Shown here one piece after another: positions 53,524 to 64,000 of a stretch of DNA of 64,000 nucleotides. The notes beneath the pieces are model-generated. The model was not told the DNA's origin and did no database searches. It saw only the letters and a program-made list of their open reading frames with translations. The DNA is from Micromonospora sp. WMMD1128 (lineage in GTDB: Bacteria; Actinomycetota; Actinomycetes; Mycobacteriales; Micromonosporaceae): the NCBI RefSeq assembly GCF_027497235.1, contig NZ_CP114902.1, forward strand, positions 5,978,001 to 6,042,000, read 5' to 3'. Each line of letters opens with the position of its first letter. Position 1 is the first letter of the stretch. The translations under genes and the position numbers were made by a program.

Positions 53524-54657
53524 CTACGCGTCGTAGTCGACCGTCAGGTCGTCGGTGGTCGGGCTGGACTGGCAGGTCAACACGTATCCGGCGGCCACCT
53601 CGTCCGGCTCCAGGGCGTAGTTGCGCGCCATCGTCACCGCGCCGGAGGTGACCCGCGCCCGGCAGGTCGAGCAGACCCCGCCCTTGCACGCGTACGGCAG
53701 CTCGCTCCGCACCCGCAGGGCCGCGTCGAGCACCCGCTCGTCCCGGCCCATGGTGAGGCTCGACGAACGCCCGTCCAGCACGATCGTCACCTCGACACCG
53801 GTGTCGTCGGTGTCGCCGGCATCGGCGGTGGGCCGGCGTACCGGCTCCGGCGGGGCATCCACGTGGAACAGCTCGGTGTGCACGGCCGCATCCGGCACCC
53901 CGCGCCCGGCCAGCACGGCCTTGGCGTCCACCACCATTCCGTACGGGCCGCAGAGGAACCACTCCTCGATCTCGTCGCCGGGTACGACGGTGTCGAGCAG
54001 CCGGGTCAGCCGGTCGGCGTCGATCCGCCCGGAGAGCAGCGCCGACTCGCCCATCTCGCGGGACAGGACGTGCACCAGGTGCAGCCGGGTCGGATAGCGG
54101 TCCTTCAGGTCGGCCAGTTCCTCGGCGAACATGACCGTGTTCGCCGTGCGGTTGCCGTACACCAGGGTGAAGGTGCTGTCGGGTTCGACGGCCAGCGCGG
54201 TCGCGGCCAGCCCGAGCACCGGCGTGATGCCGGAGCCGGCCACCACCGCGCCGTACCGTCTGGCCCGACCCGGGGTGAACGCGGAGGTGAACTGCCCCAG
54301 CGGCGGCAGCACCTCGACGGTGTCGCCGTCACGCAGCGCGCCGCAGGCGTACGCGGAGAAGGCCCCGCCCGGGACCTCGCGCACCCCGATCCGCAACCGG
54401 CCGTGCCGGGCCAGCTCGTCCGGGGTGGAGCAGATCGAGTACGACCGCCGCGCTTCTTCGGCCTCCGGATCGTCCGCGACGGCCGGACGGCGGACCGTGA
54501 GGTGCTGCCCGGCGGAGAACGCGAACGTCTCGCGCAGCTCCTCGGGCACCGCGAAGGTGATGGACACCGAGTCGTCGGTGAGCCGGTCGACGGCGGCGAC
54601 GGGAAGCGGGTGGAAGACCGGCCGGCGGCGGACCGGCCGGGTGATGGTGACAGTCAC
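53524..54657 (-). CDS. paaE: Phenylacetyl-CoA epoxygenase reductase subunit PaaE
   Basis: 377 aa. An oxidoreductase half (FAD/NAD(P)H; RSYSICSTPDE, GSGITPVLGL, FLCGPYGMV) is fused to a C-terminal plant-type 2Fe-2S ferredoxin with CKGGVCSTCRA and a fourth Cys in VLTCQSSP. It passes electrons from NAD(P)H to the PaaAC oxygenase. The GTG overlaps the paaD stop (GTGA). Last gene of the paaABCDE operon. Confidence 0.94.
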   Translation of the reverse strand: MTVTITRPVRRRPVFHPLPVAAVDRLTDDSVSITFAVPEELRETFAFSAGQHLTVRRPAVADDPEAEEARRSYSICSTPDELARHGRLRIGVREVPGGAFSAYACGALRDGDTVEVLPPLGQFTSAFTPGRARRYGAVVAGSGITPVLGLAATALAVEPDSTFTLVYGNRTANTVMFAEELADLKDRYPTRLHLVHVLSREMGESALLSGRIDADRLTRLLDTVVPGDEIEEWFLCGPYGMVVDAKAVLAGRGVPDAAVHTELFHVDAPPEPVRRPTADAGDTDDTGVEVTIVLDGRSSSLTMGRDERVLDAALRVRSELPYACKGGVCSTCRARVTSGAVTMARNYALEPDEVAAGYVLTCQSSPTTDDLTVDYDA

Positions 54658-55130
54658 AGCGCCTTCAGGTGGTCGAAGGGTTCGGCGCAGGAGCGGCAGC
54701 GCCACAGCGCCTTGCAGGCGGTCGAGCCGAACCGGCTGACCTGCGTGGTCTCCGAGGATCCGCAGTGCGGGCAGCGGACCGCGAGGGTAAGCGGCACCAC
54801 CGTGTCGTCGCCGCGCGGCACCGGCGGGGCGATGCCGGCGGCGGCCAGTTTGGCCCGGCCCGGCTCGGAGATCCAGTCGGTGCTCCACGCCGGCGCGTAG
54901 ATCGTGCGGACCTCGGCGTCCGGGTGCCCGGCGGCGGCGAGCGCACGTCGGATGTCCGCGCGGATCACGTCCATGGCCGGGCAGCCGGTGTAGGTGGGGG
55001 TGATGGTGACGACGACCCGGCCGGTGTCCGGCTCCTCCTCGACCGCGCGCAGGATGCCCAGCTCGTCGATGGTGATGACCCGGATCTCCGGATCCACCAC
55101 CGCCGCCACGGCCGCCCTGGCGTCACTCAC
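54654..55130 (-). CDS. paaD: Phenylacetyl-CoA epoxygenase assembly protein PaaD
   Basis: 158 aa from the GTG at 55130, which has GGAAGG 8 nt upstream; the GTG at 55139 overlaps that site and is less likely. The N-terminal MIP18/DUF59 domain shows DPEIRVITIDELGILR and TPTYTGCPAMDVI; the C-terminus has a zinc-ribbon RCPHCGSS with CRSCAEPF. PaaD is needed to mature the epoxygenase, probably by supplying iron-sulfur clusters. Confidence 0.92.
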   Translation of the reverse strand: MSDARAAVAAVVDPEIRVITIDELGILRAVEEEPDTGRVVVTITPTYTGCPAMDVIRADIRRALAAAGHPDAEVRTIYAPAWSTDWISEPGRAKLAAAGIAPPVPRGDDTVVPLTLAVRCPHCGSSETTQVSRFGSTACKALWRCRSCAEPFDHLKAL

Positions 55131-55143
55131 CAGAGCCACCTTC

Positions 55144-55188
55144 CGTTCGCGACTGCGGGGCTCCGCTGCGCTGCGCTCCTCGCGCTCA
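55144..55188 (-). repeat. Intercistronic repeat, copy D (paaC/paaD)
   Basis: 45 bp on the minus strand, from the TGA stop of paaC to GCAGTCGCGAACG, followed by GGAAGG of paaD. It differs from copies B and C at a few positions in the centre (GCGCAGCGCAGCGG). Confidence 0.9.
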
Positions 55189-55908
55189 CCACTGCGCCCC
55201 AGGGTGGGCGCGGTGCAGCACCTGCATCTCGGCCAGCAGGTAGGAGAGGTGTTCGGTGTGCAGGCCGTCGCGGCCCCCGCCCGGCTTCCAACCCGCCTCC
55301 GGGCGGGTGAGCGTGGCCTCGTCGAGCACGGCGGTCACGGTGGCGTCGAAGTCGGCCCACAGTGCCGCCGGGTCGACCGGCGCGGCCGGGTCCGCCACGA
55401 ACAGCTCGTGGACGTACGGCCACACCTGGTCGACCGCGTCCTGCATGCGGCGGTGCGACTCGTCGGTGCCGTCGCCGAGCCGCCGCACCCAGAGCGAGGC
55501 GTGGTCCAGGTGGTACGCCGACTCCTTGCGCGCCTTCGCGCCGACCGCGGCGAGCCGGTCGTCGGCGCAGCCGGCCAGCGCGGTGTAAAGCGGCAACTGC
55601 CAGGCGGCGAGGAAGAACAGCTTCGCCACGGTCATGCCGAAGTCGCCGTTGGGCAGCTCGACAAGCAGGCAGTTGCGGAACTCCCGGTCGTCGCGCAGGT
55701 AGGCCAGGGCGTCCTCGTCGCGACCGGCGCCCTCCAGCTCGCCCGCGTACGTGAGCAGCAGCCGGGCCGCGCCGAGCTGGTCGAGGGCGATGTTGGCGAG
55801 CGCGATGTCCTCCTCCATCTCCGGCGCGCGGGTGGCCCACTCGCCGAGCCGCTGCGCCGCGATCAGCGCGTCGTCGCCGAGGCCGAGCGTGAAGTCGAAC
55901 AGTGTCAT
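55186..55908 (-). CDS. paaC: Phenylacetyl-CoA epoxygenase structural subunit PaaC
   Basis: 240 aa ferritin-like subunit. [24 protein letters not shown] and the helix pattern LEEDIALANIALDQLG-type (MEEDIALANIALDQLG), plus AYHLDHASLWVRRLGDGTDESHRRMQ, are typical of PaaC. It forms the heterotetramer with PaaA and lacks a metal of its own. The ATG overlaps the paaB stop (ATGA), and its own stop codon is part of the downstream repeat. Confidence 0.94.
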   Translation of the reverse strand: MTLFDFTLGLGDDALIAAQRLGEWATRAPEMEEDIALANIALDQLGAARLLLTYAGELEGAGRDEDALAYLRDDREFRNCLLVELPNGDFGMTVAKLFFLAAWQLPLYTALAGCADDRLAAVGAKARKESAYHLDHASLWVRRLGDGTDESHRRMQDAVDQVWPYVHELFVADPAAPVDPAALWADFDATVTAVLDEATLTRPEAGWKPGGGRDGLHTEHLSYLLAEMQVLHRAHPGAQW

Positions 55909-56249
55909 AGGTGGGACACCCCGTCCGGCACCTCGTAGAACGTCGGGTGGCGGTAGACCTTGTCGGCCGCCGGATCGAAGAAGGCGTCCTTCTCGTCCGG
56001 GCTGGACGCGGTGATCGCGCCCGCCGGCACCACCCAGATCGAGACCCCCTCCTGGCGGCGGGTGTAGAGGTCGCGGGCGTTACGCAGCGCCAGCTCCGCG
56101 TCGGCGGCGTGCAGGCTGCCGACGTGGGTGTGGGACAGGCCGCGCCGGGCCCGCACGAAGACCTCCCACAGCGGCGAGGACTGGCCACTCATGCGGTGCT
56201 GGCCGGGCATGCCCTCACGGCCCTCGCTCCGCTCGGTGCGTTCGCTCAT
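55905..56249 (-). CDS. paaB: Phenylacetyl-CoA epoxygenase subunit PaaB with repeat-derived N-terminus
   Basis: 114 aa. Residues from 20 on ([41 protein letters not shown]) are the PaaB core. The first 19 residues ([19 protein letters not shown]) are extra and are coded by a repeat-like stretch. The ATG at 56249 overlaps the paaA stop (ATGA), so it is the probable start; the ATG at 56192 would give the classic protein but has no ribosome-binding site. PaaB bridges PaaAC dimers. Confidence 0.9.
   Translation of the reverse strand: MSERTERSEGREGMPGQHRMSGQSSPLWEVFVRARRGLSHTHVGSLHAADAELALRNARDLYTRRQEGVSIWVVPAGAITASSPDEKDAFFDPAADKVYRHPTFYEVPDGVSHL
56211..56248 (-). repeat. Repeat-like element at the paaA/paaB junction
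   Basis: The minus strand reads TGAGCGAACGCACCGAGCGG and continues AGCGAGGGCCGTGAGGGC. It begins with the paaA stop and shares the GAGCGGAGCGAG core with copy A of the intercistronic repeat, but here it is in-frame coding for the first residues of PaaB. Confidence 0.55.
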
Positions 56250-57313
56250 GCCGCCACCGCTTCCTTGCGCCCGGCCCGCTTCGCGGCATACGCCGCGGCG
56301 GCCTCCCGGACCCAGGCGCCGTCGGCATGGGCCCGCTGCCGGTGCGCCATCCGCTCCCGGTTGCACGGGCCGTCGCCCTTGATGACGCGCATCAGCTCGG
56401 CGTAGTCGGGCTGGGTGTAGTCGTACGCCTGGCGCTCGTCGTTCCAGCGCAGGTCCGGGTCGGGGATGCTCAGGCCGAGCACCTCCGCCTGACCGACGCA
56501 CATGTCGACGAACCGCTGGCGCAGCTCGTCGTTGGAGAAGCGCTTGATCTTCCAGGCCATGGACTGCGCGCTGTGCGTGGAGTCGCCGTCCGGCGGGCCG
56601 AACATGGCAAGCGACGGATACCACCAGCGGTCGATAGCGTCCTGGGCCATCGCCTTCTGGCCCGGGGTGCCGTGCGCCAGCGTGTGCAGGATCTCGTATC
56701 CCTGCCGCTGGTGGAACGACTCCTCCTTGCAGACCCGGATCATGGCCCGGGCGTACGGGCCGTAGGAGCAGCGGCACAGCGGCACCTGGTTGACGATTGC
56801 CGCCCCGTCCACAAGCCAGCCGATGGCACCGACGTCGGCCCAGGTCAGGGTCGGGTAGTTGAAGATCGAGCTGTATTTCTGCCGGCCGTTGAGCAGCAGC
56901 TCCACCAGCTCGTCCCGGGTGATGCCGAGCGTCTCGGCCGCCGCGTAGAGATAGAGGCCGTGGCCGGCCTCGTCCTGCACCTTGGCCAGCAGGATGGCCT
57001 TGCGCTTGAGTGAGGGGGCCCGGCTGATCCAGTTGCCCTCCGGCTGCATGCCGATGATCTCGGAATGGGCGTGCTGGGCGATCTGCCGGATCAGCGTCCT
57101 CCGGTACGCCTCCGGCATCCAGTCCCGGGGCTCGATTTTCTGATCGGCGTCGATGACGTCGGCGAAGTAGGCCTCGAAGTCCTGGTCCGGCGCCGCACCG
57201 CCCCGCCGGGCCCGCGCCGCCGCCTCGCGCAGCGCCGCCTCCGCGGCCTCCACCTCGCCGAGCAGGCCGCCGCCCGGAGCGTCCTCGGGCGGGGCGAAGT
57301 CGTTGCCATACAT
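56246..57313 (-). CDS. paaA: Phenylacetyl-CoA epoxygenase catalytic subunit PaaA
   Basis: 355 aa from the ATG at 57313 ([11 protein letters not shown]); earlier in-frame starts would cross the operator. Ferritin-like di-iron oxygenase: [21 protein letters not shown] and the ligand helix [14 protein letters not shown] (E-x-x-H), then [14 protein letters not shown] with the second E-x-x-H. It epoxidises phenylacetyl-CoA, opening the aerobic phenylacetate pathway. First gene of the operon; paaK and downstream genes are not in the window. Confidence 0.95.
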   Translation of the reverse strand: MYGNDFAPPEDAPGGGLLGEVEAAEAALREAAARARRGGAAPDQDFEAYFADVIDADQKIEPRDWMPEAYRRTLIRQIAQHAHSEIIGMQPEGNWISRAPSLKRKAILLAKVQDEAGHGLYLYAAAETLGITRDELVELLLNGRQKYSSIFNYPTLTWADVGAIGWLVDGAAIVNQVPLCRCSYGPYARAMIRVCKEESFHQRQGYEILHTLAHGTPGQKAMAQDAIDRWWYPSLAMFGPPDGDSTHSAQSMAWKIKRFSNDELRQRFVDMCVGQAEVLGLSIPDPDLRWNDERQAYDYTQPDYAELMRVIKGDGPCNRERMAHRQRAHADGAWVREAAAAYAAKRAGRKEAVAA

Positions 57314-57685
57314 GAAGCCAGTGTTACAGCTCGCAACGAATGACACCAGAGGGTGTAACAGGATTCCGCAGCCACCTTCCGTGACCGAACAGACGCTCCA
57401 CGTGAACCGCCCTGAGCTGCGGAAACGAGTGTGATGTCGACCACTTCTCAACGATGAAACCCCCCAAGAGCGGCATAGCGGCTCAATGTCCCGCCGATCC
57501 GGCTAGACGGCGAGTGTCGAGATCTGGCGATCGGCCTGTCCAGAAGTAGACTTCCCCCGGCACACCGATCGGCTGCCGTTGATCGCCACCACCCAGGCCA
57601 CCGTCCCCCGGCCTCGTGGTGATCGGGCCCGAACACATGCGCAAGCGCCGGTCCCCCCGGCCATACATCTGGAGTCCACCCACTC
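57314..57685. other. Divergent intergenic region between paaA and the beta-lactamase-fold pair
   Basis: 372 bp without a gene. The paaA side has the TGTTACA/TGTAACA inverted repeat. The other side carries GGAG 11 nt before the ATG at 57686. No clear promoter boxes or hairpins were seen in the middle 250 bp. Confidence 0.5.
57322..57360 (-). promoter_or_regulatory. Candidate operator of the paa operon
   Basis: Inverted repeat TGTTACA (57322-57328) and TGTAACA (57354-57360), starting 9 bp before the paaA ATG and overlapping a possible -10 (TAACAC). Placement fits repression by a phenylacetyl-CoA-responsive regulator such as PaaR or PaaX, but no such gene is in the window. Confidence 0.45.
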
Positions 57686-58669
57686 ATGCGACCTCGCGTG
57701 ACCCTGGTGCTCGCCGTCGTGGCGGTCCTCGTCGGCGGCGGCATGCTGGTGCCCGCCGCGTACGCGAAACTCTCCAACGGAGACGGCCTCGGCGGCATCG
57801 GTGCCGGCGCCGAGCAGGTGCCCGCGCCCGCCCCGAGCGCGCCGCCACCCCCCACGCTCGCCGATGCCCCGGTCTCGGTGAACTTCAAGGGCGAGTTCTT
57901 CTCCTGGGCCCTGATGGACCGGGAGACCGGTGCCGTCACCGGCGCGAAGAACATGAGCCAGACCAGCTCCACCGAGTCGATGCTCAAGACCTGGATCGTC
58001 TCCGACTACCTGCGCCAGCTCGGCGACGAGCAGCCCACCGCCGACTTGAAGAAGGCGGCCAGCGTGGCCATCCGGGACAGCAACGACGACGGCGCGAACC
58101 GGGTCTACCGGGCGGCCGGCGGGTCCTACAAGCCGCAGCCGGGCAACAAGCTGAACCCGGTGCTCCAGCGCGCGGTCAAGATCTGCGGCCTGACCGACAC
58201 CAAGTCCGGCAACGTGCCCTCCTACGAGGGCTGGTGGAGCTTCACCCGGATGTCCCCCCGGGACGCGGTCCGGCTCGGCGACTGCATCGCCGACGGCAGG
58301 GCCGCCGGGCCCAAGTGGACGAAGTGGGTCTTGAACGAGATGGCGAACGTCCGGGGCAGCATCAAGAGCCAGCAGGCGAAGTCCGGCGGCGGCAAGTGGG
58401 GCATCGTCGACGGCCTGCCCGCCTCGATCAAGGCCCAGGGCCCGGTGAGCATCAAGAACGGCTGGACCGCGCTCGTCTACGACCGCAACTGGCACGTCAA
58501 CTGCCTGGCGGTCACCGACAAGTGGAGTCTCGCGGTGATGATGCGCTACCCGATCGGCTCCGGCCTGTCGTACGGGTCGAAGGTCTGCGCCAGCGTCGCC
58601 ACCCAGCTCGTCACACCGCAGCCCGGCGCGGCGCTGAAGGTGCCGCAGCAGCCGGTCGGGAAGCTCTGA
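57686..58669 (+). CDS. Exported beta-lactamase-fold serine hydrolase 1
   Basis: 327 aa. An N-terminal membrane/signal segment (about 5-27) and Pro/Ala linker lead to a class A beta-lactamase-like domain: STESMLKTW has S98-x-x-K101, IRDSNDDGAN has S132-N133-D134 at the SDN position, and IKNGW takes the place of KTG. Two Cys pairs may form disulfides. The SDN triplet is altered to SND, so lactamase activity is uncertain; a peptidoglycan-modifying or transpeptidase-like role is equally possible. The TGATG junction couples it to the paralogue downstream. Confidence 0.82.
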   Translation: MRPRVTLVLAVVAVLVGGGMLVPAAYAKLSNGDGLGGIGAGAEQVPAPAPSAPPPPTLADAPVSVNFKGEFFSWALMDRETGAVTGAKNMSQTSSTESMLKTWIVSDYLRQLGDEQPTADLKKAASVAIRDSNDDGANRVYRAAGGSYKPQPGNKLNPVLQRAVKICGLTDTKSGNVPSYEGWWSFTRMSPRDAVRLGDCIADGRAAGPKWTKWVLNEMANVRGSIKSQQAKSGGGKWGIVDGLPASIKAQGPVSIKNGWTALVYDRNWHVNCLAVTDKWSLAVMMRYPIGSGLSYGSKVCASVATQLVTPQPGAALKVPQQPVGKL

Positions 58670-59597
58670 TGGCCGGTGCCCGGCGACGGCCCGGCAGCCA
58701 TCACCGCCCGCTGGCGTTCACCGCCGTGGCCGTGGCCCTGGTCGGCCTGCTGGTCCTCTCGCTCCGGCTGGTCCCCGGCTCACCGCTGCGACCCACCGCC
58801 GCGTCGCGTCCCGACCCGGGCGAGCGGTCCACCGCGCAGCCCACCGATCGCAACACCCGGCCCCGGCCGGCGCCGTCGCCGTCGCTGGAGCCGTTGCCGT
58901 TCGAGGCCAAGAACCTCGACTCCCTCAACCTCAAGGGCTGGTACGCCTGGTCGGTGCTGGACAAGCGCACCGGAAAGATCATCGGCTCGAAGAACATGGG
59001 CGAGACCAGTACCACCGCGTCCCTGATCAAATCCTGGGTGGTCGCCGACTACCTGCGCCGCACCGCCGAGGCCGGCAAGACCCCGAGCGACGCGAAGCTC
59101 GCCGACGCCACGCGGATCATCCGGGACAGCGACAACACCCGCGCCCAGCAGTTCTACGAGAGCGTCGGCAGCGCGGCCTCGATCAAGCGGCTGATCTCGA
59201 TCTGCGAGCTGACCGACAGCAAGGTCGCCGCCGACGGCGGCTGGAGCCGGACCCTGCTGTCCCCGCGCGACACCGCACGGCTCGGCCGCTGCATCGACGA
59301 CGGCCGGGCCGCCGGCCCGAAGTGGACGAAGTGGCTGCTCAACGAGATGCGCCTGGTCCGCGGCGCCGGCGACTTCGGCATCCGCAAGGCGTTCCCGGCC
59401 GCCGAGCAGAAGAAGATCGCCATCAAGAACGGCTGGATCGACCGGCAGAAGGAAAAGGAATACCACGTCAACTGCCTGGCCATCGGCGACACCTGGACCA
59501 TGGGTGTGATGGTCAAGAGCCCGTTCAGCGTCGGCAGCTGGGACTACGGCATGAAGGCCTGCGAGCAGATCACCGAGGCGTTGCTGCGCCCGGCGAA

Positions 59598-59601
<4 letters not shown>
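58669..59601 (+). CDS. Exported beta-lactamase-fold serine hydrolase 2
   Basis: 310 aa. One N-terminal membrane helix (about 14-34), a Pro/Arg/Ser linker, then the same domain as its neighbour: STTASLIKSW gives S118-x-x-K121, IRDSDNTRAQ carries the canonical S154-D155-N156, and AIKNGWID has KNG in place of KTG. The conserved GPKWTKWLLNEM and YHVNCLAIG segments are shared with paralogue 1, showing tandem duplication. Starts inside the previous stop (TGATG). The cell-surface substrate is unknown. Confidence 0.82.
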
Positions 59602-62466
<2,865 letters not shown>

Positions 62467-62548
62467 GCCCCCATGATCCCGCGTCGGCGGGCGACGGACA
62501 CCCGCGGCAGCGCCGTGGCGGCTCAGGCCACACCGCCAATTCGGTGGC

Positions 62549-62574
62549 GGCGCCGATCGGCGCCTCCGTATAGT
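62549..62574. promoter_or_regulatory. 16-bp palindrome with a -10 hexamer in the arsR/helD gap
   Basis: Perfect palindrome GGCGCCGATCGGCGCC (62549-62564) followed by TATAGT (62569-62574), a consensus -10 for the rightward gene. The palindrome falls in the spacer region of that promoter, a usual repressor place. No -35 consensus is visible. Confidence 0.45.
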
Positions 62575-62690
62575 GGTTGACCGCCCGACGGCCGCGGTGA
62601 GCATGCACCGCAGCGGACGTCCCCGCGCCGGGAGCAGGCCAACCGCCCCGGACACGCGAGCGAGCATCATGTTGAGCCTGGGAGTTCACC

Positions 62691-64000
62691 GTGCCCGCAA
62701 CGCAGAGCGACACCACCACCCTCGACGCCGAACTCGCCACCGAGCGCGCCCACCTGGACACCTCCCGCGCCGCGCTGCGCCGGATGCGGGAGCGCGCCGA
62801 GTCGCTCTTCGCCACCGGCGACAAGGTGGCCGGCGACGCGTACACCGCCGAGCAGCTCGGCCGGCACATGGCCCGGCGGGTCAAGGAACTGGCTGACGAC
62901 CCGACCACCCCGCTCTTCTTCGGCCGGCTGGACTTCGGGCCGGACGACCCGGACCACGCCGGGCGGGACTACCACGTCGGCCGGCGACACGTCACCGACG
63001 AGCGGGGCGAGCCGCTGGTGCTGGACTGGCGCGCCCCGGTCTCCCGGTCGTTCTACCGGGCCAGCGCCCGCGACCCGCAGGGCGTCGCGGTGCGCCGCCG
63101 GTTCGGGTTCCACAACGGCGTCCTCACCAGCTTCGAGGACGAGCACCTCGACCGGGGCGAGGAACTCGGCACGGCCAGCCGGATCCTCACCGCCGAGATC
63201 GAGCGCCCCCGCGTCGGCCCGATGCGGGACATCGTCGCCACCATCCAACCCGAGCAGGACGAGTTGGTCCGCGCCGACCTGGCCGACTCGATCTGCGTCC
63301 AGGGCGCGCCGGGCACCGGCAAGACGGCGGTCGGGCTGCACCGCGCCGCGTACCTGCTCTACCTGCACCGGGAGCGGCTGCGCCGCTCCGGCGTGCTGAT
63401 CGTCGGGCCGAACCGGGCGTTCCTGTCCTACATCGCGGCCGTGCTGCCCGCGCTCGGCGAGGTGGAGGTCGAGCAGGCCACCGTCGAAGACCTGGTGGCC
63501 CGGGTTCCGGTCCGCGCGGTCGACGAGCCGGCCGCCGCCGCGCTCAAGCACGACATCCGGATGGCCGAGGTGCTACGCCGCGCCGTCGAGGCCCACATCG
63601 GTACGCCGACCGAGCCGATCATGGTGTCGGACGGCTCGTTCCGCTGGCGGATCGGGCTCGACCCGCTGCACCGCCTGGTCACCGAGACCCGCGCGGAGGG
63701 CCTGCCGTACGCCACCGGCCGGGAGCGGGTCCGGGCCCGGCTGGTCGGGCTGCTGCAACGCCAGGCCGAGGCCCGCCGGGCCGAGTCGCCCTCGGACGCC
63801 TGGCTGCGCCGGATGAGCCGCAGCAAACCGGTCACCGACCTGCTCGACGCGGTCTGGCCGGCGCTCACCCCGGACGGCCTGCTGCACCGGCTGCGCACCG
63901 ACGCCGAGGCGCTCGCCGCCGCCGCCGACGGGCTGCTCACCACCGAGGAGCAGGAGCTGTTCCGTGCCGGCAAGGTCGGGCGCACCGCGAAGGCCACCCG
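62691..64000 (+). CDS. HelD-like superfamily 1 helicase (partial, 5' end)
   Basis: 436 codons to the window edge; the 3' end is missing. GTG with GGGAG 6 nt upstream. An N-terminal coiled-coil-like arm (AELATERAHLDTSRAALRRM) precedes DWRAPVSRSFYRA, GVLTSFEDEHLD and the Walker A motif VQGAPGTGKTAVGLHRAAYLLY, as in the HelD family of RNA polymerase-recycling ATPases. These free stalled RNA polymerase and in some actinomycetes confer rifamycin tolerance. A general UvrD-like repair role is the alternative. Confidence 0.88.
   Translation, partial: MPATQSDTTTLDAELATERAHLDTSRAALRRMRERAESLFATGDKVAGDAYTAEQLGRHMARRVKELADDPTTPLFFGRLDFGPDDPDHAGRDYHVGRRHVTDERGEPLVLDWRAPVSRSFYRASARDPQGVAVRRRFGFHNGVLTSFEDEHLDRGEELGTASRILTAEIERPRVGPMRDIVATIQPEQDELVRADLADSICVQGAPGTGKTAVGLHRAAYLLYLHRERLRRSGVLIVGPNRAFLSYIAAVLPALGEVEVEQATVEDLVARVPVRAVDEPAAAALKHDIRMAEVLRRAVEAHIGTPTEPIMVSDGSFRWRIGLDPLHRLVTETRAEGLPYATGRERVRARLVGLLQRQAEARRAESPSDAWLRRMSRSKPVTDLLDAVWPALTPDGLLHRLRTDAEALAAAADGLLTTEEQELFRAGKVGRTAKAT

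Noticed and set aside
57616..58668. Upstream extension of the second beta-lactamase-fold protein in its frame
   Set aside because: It is an out-of-frame reading of the first paralogue, Arg-rich; the TGATG junction and membrane helix define the start at 58669.

Overview
The window is high-GC actinomycete DNA, most likely from Micromonospora or a close relative in the Micromonosporaceae. This is inferred from the strong G/C third-position bias, the complete 14-subunit nuo operon, futalosine-pathway menaquinone genes, a type VII secretion locus, XRE/DUF397 pairs, GTG starts with 4-nt gene overlaps, many leaderless-type promoters (TAnnnT 6-7 nt before the start codon) and small dispersed palindromic repeats. 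No rRNA, tRNA, CRISPR array or insertion sequence was seen.

Layout. 1-14.4 kb: end of a membrane protein, an 8-bp VNTR, a degenerate Fic-like protein, acetyl-CoA synthetase (acsA), two tandem secreted M6 (immune inhibitor A type) metalloproteases, a lipoprotein, an alpha/beta hydrolase lacking its nucleophile, and a giant SseB-domain protein. 14.5-18.5 kb: type VII secretion genes (mycosin, two WXG100 proteins, EccE) without eccB/C/D. 18.5-24 kb: holin-like membrane protein, GNAT acetyltransferase, RarD, an ECF sigma/anti-sigma pair whose sigma gene seems to start at ATC, an IclR regulator and a divergent MFS transporter. 24-47 kb: a respiration and menaquinone block with polyprenyl diphosphate synthase, nuoN back to nuoA, a MenJ-like reductase, menG, a sortase-type surface protein and mqnC; mqnA lies at 60 kb. 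47.3-49.7 kb: a compact three-gene island (AAA ATPase, RloB-like TOPRIM protein, RAMA-domain protein) resembling an AbiL-type anti-phage system with an extra gene. 49.7-53.5 kb: a secreted S1-fold pseudoprotease with FG-GAP repeats, then an XRE/DUF397 pair. 53.5-57.3 kb: phenylacetyl-CoA epoxygenase operon paaABCDE. 57.7-64 kb: two tandem beta-lactamase-fold proteins, mqnA, an ArsR regulator with an MFS exporter, and the start of a HelD-like helicase.

How the genes fit together. Complex I (nuoA-N) passes NADH electrons to menaquinone. The window supplies two steps of the futalosine route (mqnA, mqnC), a candidate side-chain synthase, the final methylation (menG) and a likely side-chain reductase, so the electron acceptor and the enzyme that uses it are clustered. 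paaABCDE and acsA feed carbon into acetyl-CoA. The strongest candidate for an under-described system is the 47.3-49.7 kb ATPase/RloB/RAMA island. Other notable items are a 45-51 bp repeat that supplies the stop codon of the upstream gene at four intercistronic junctions, the pseudoprotease with all three catalytic residues replaced, and the apparent AUC start.
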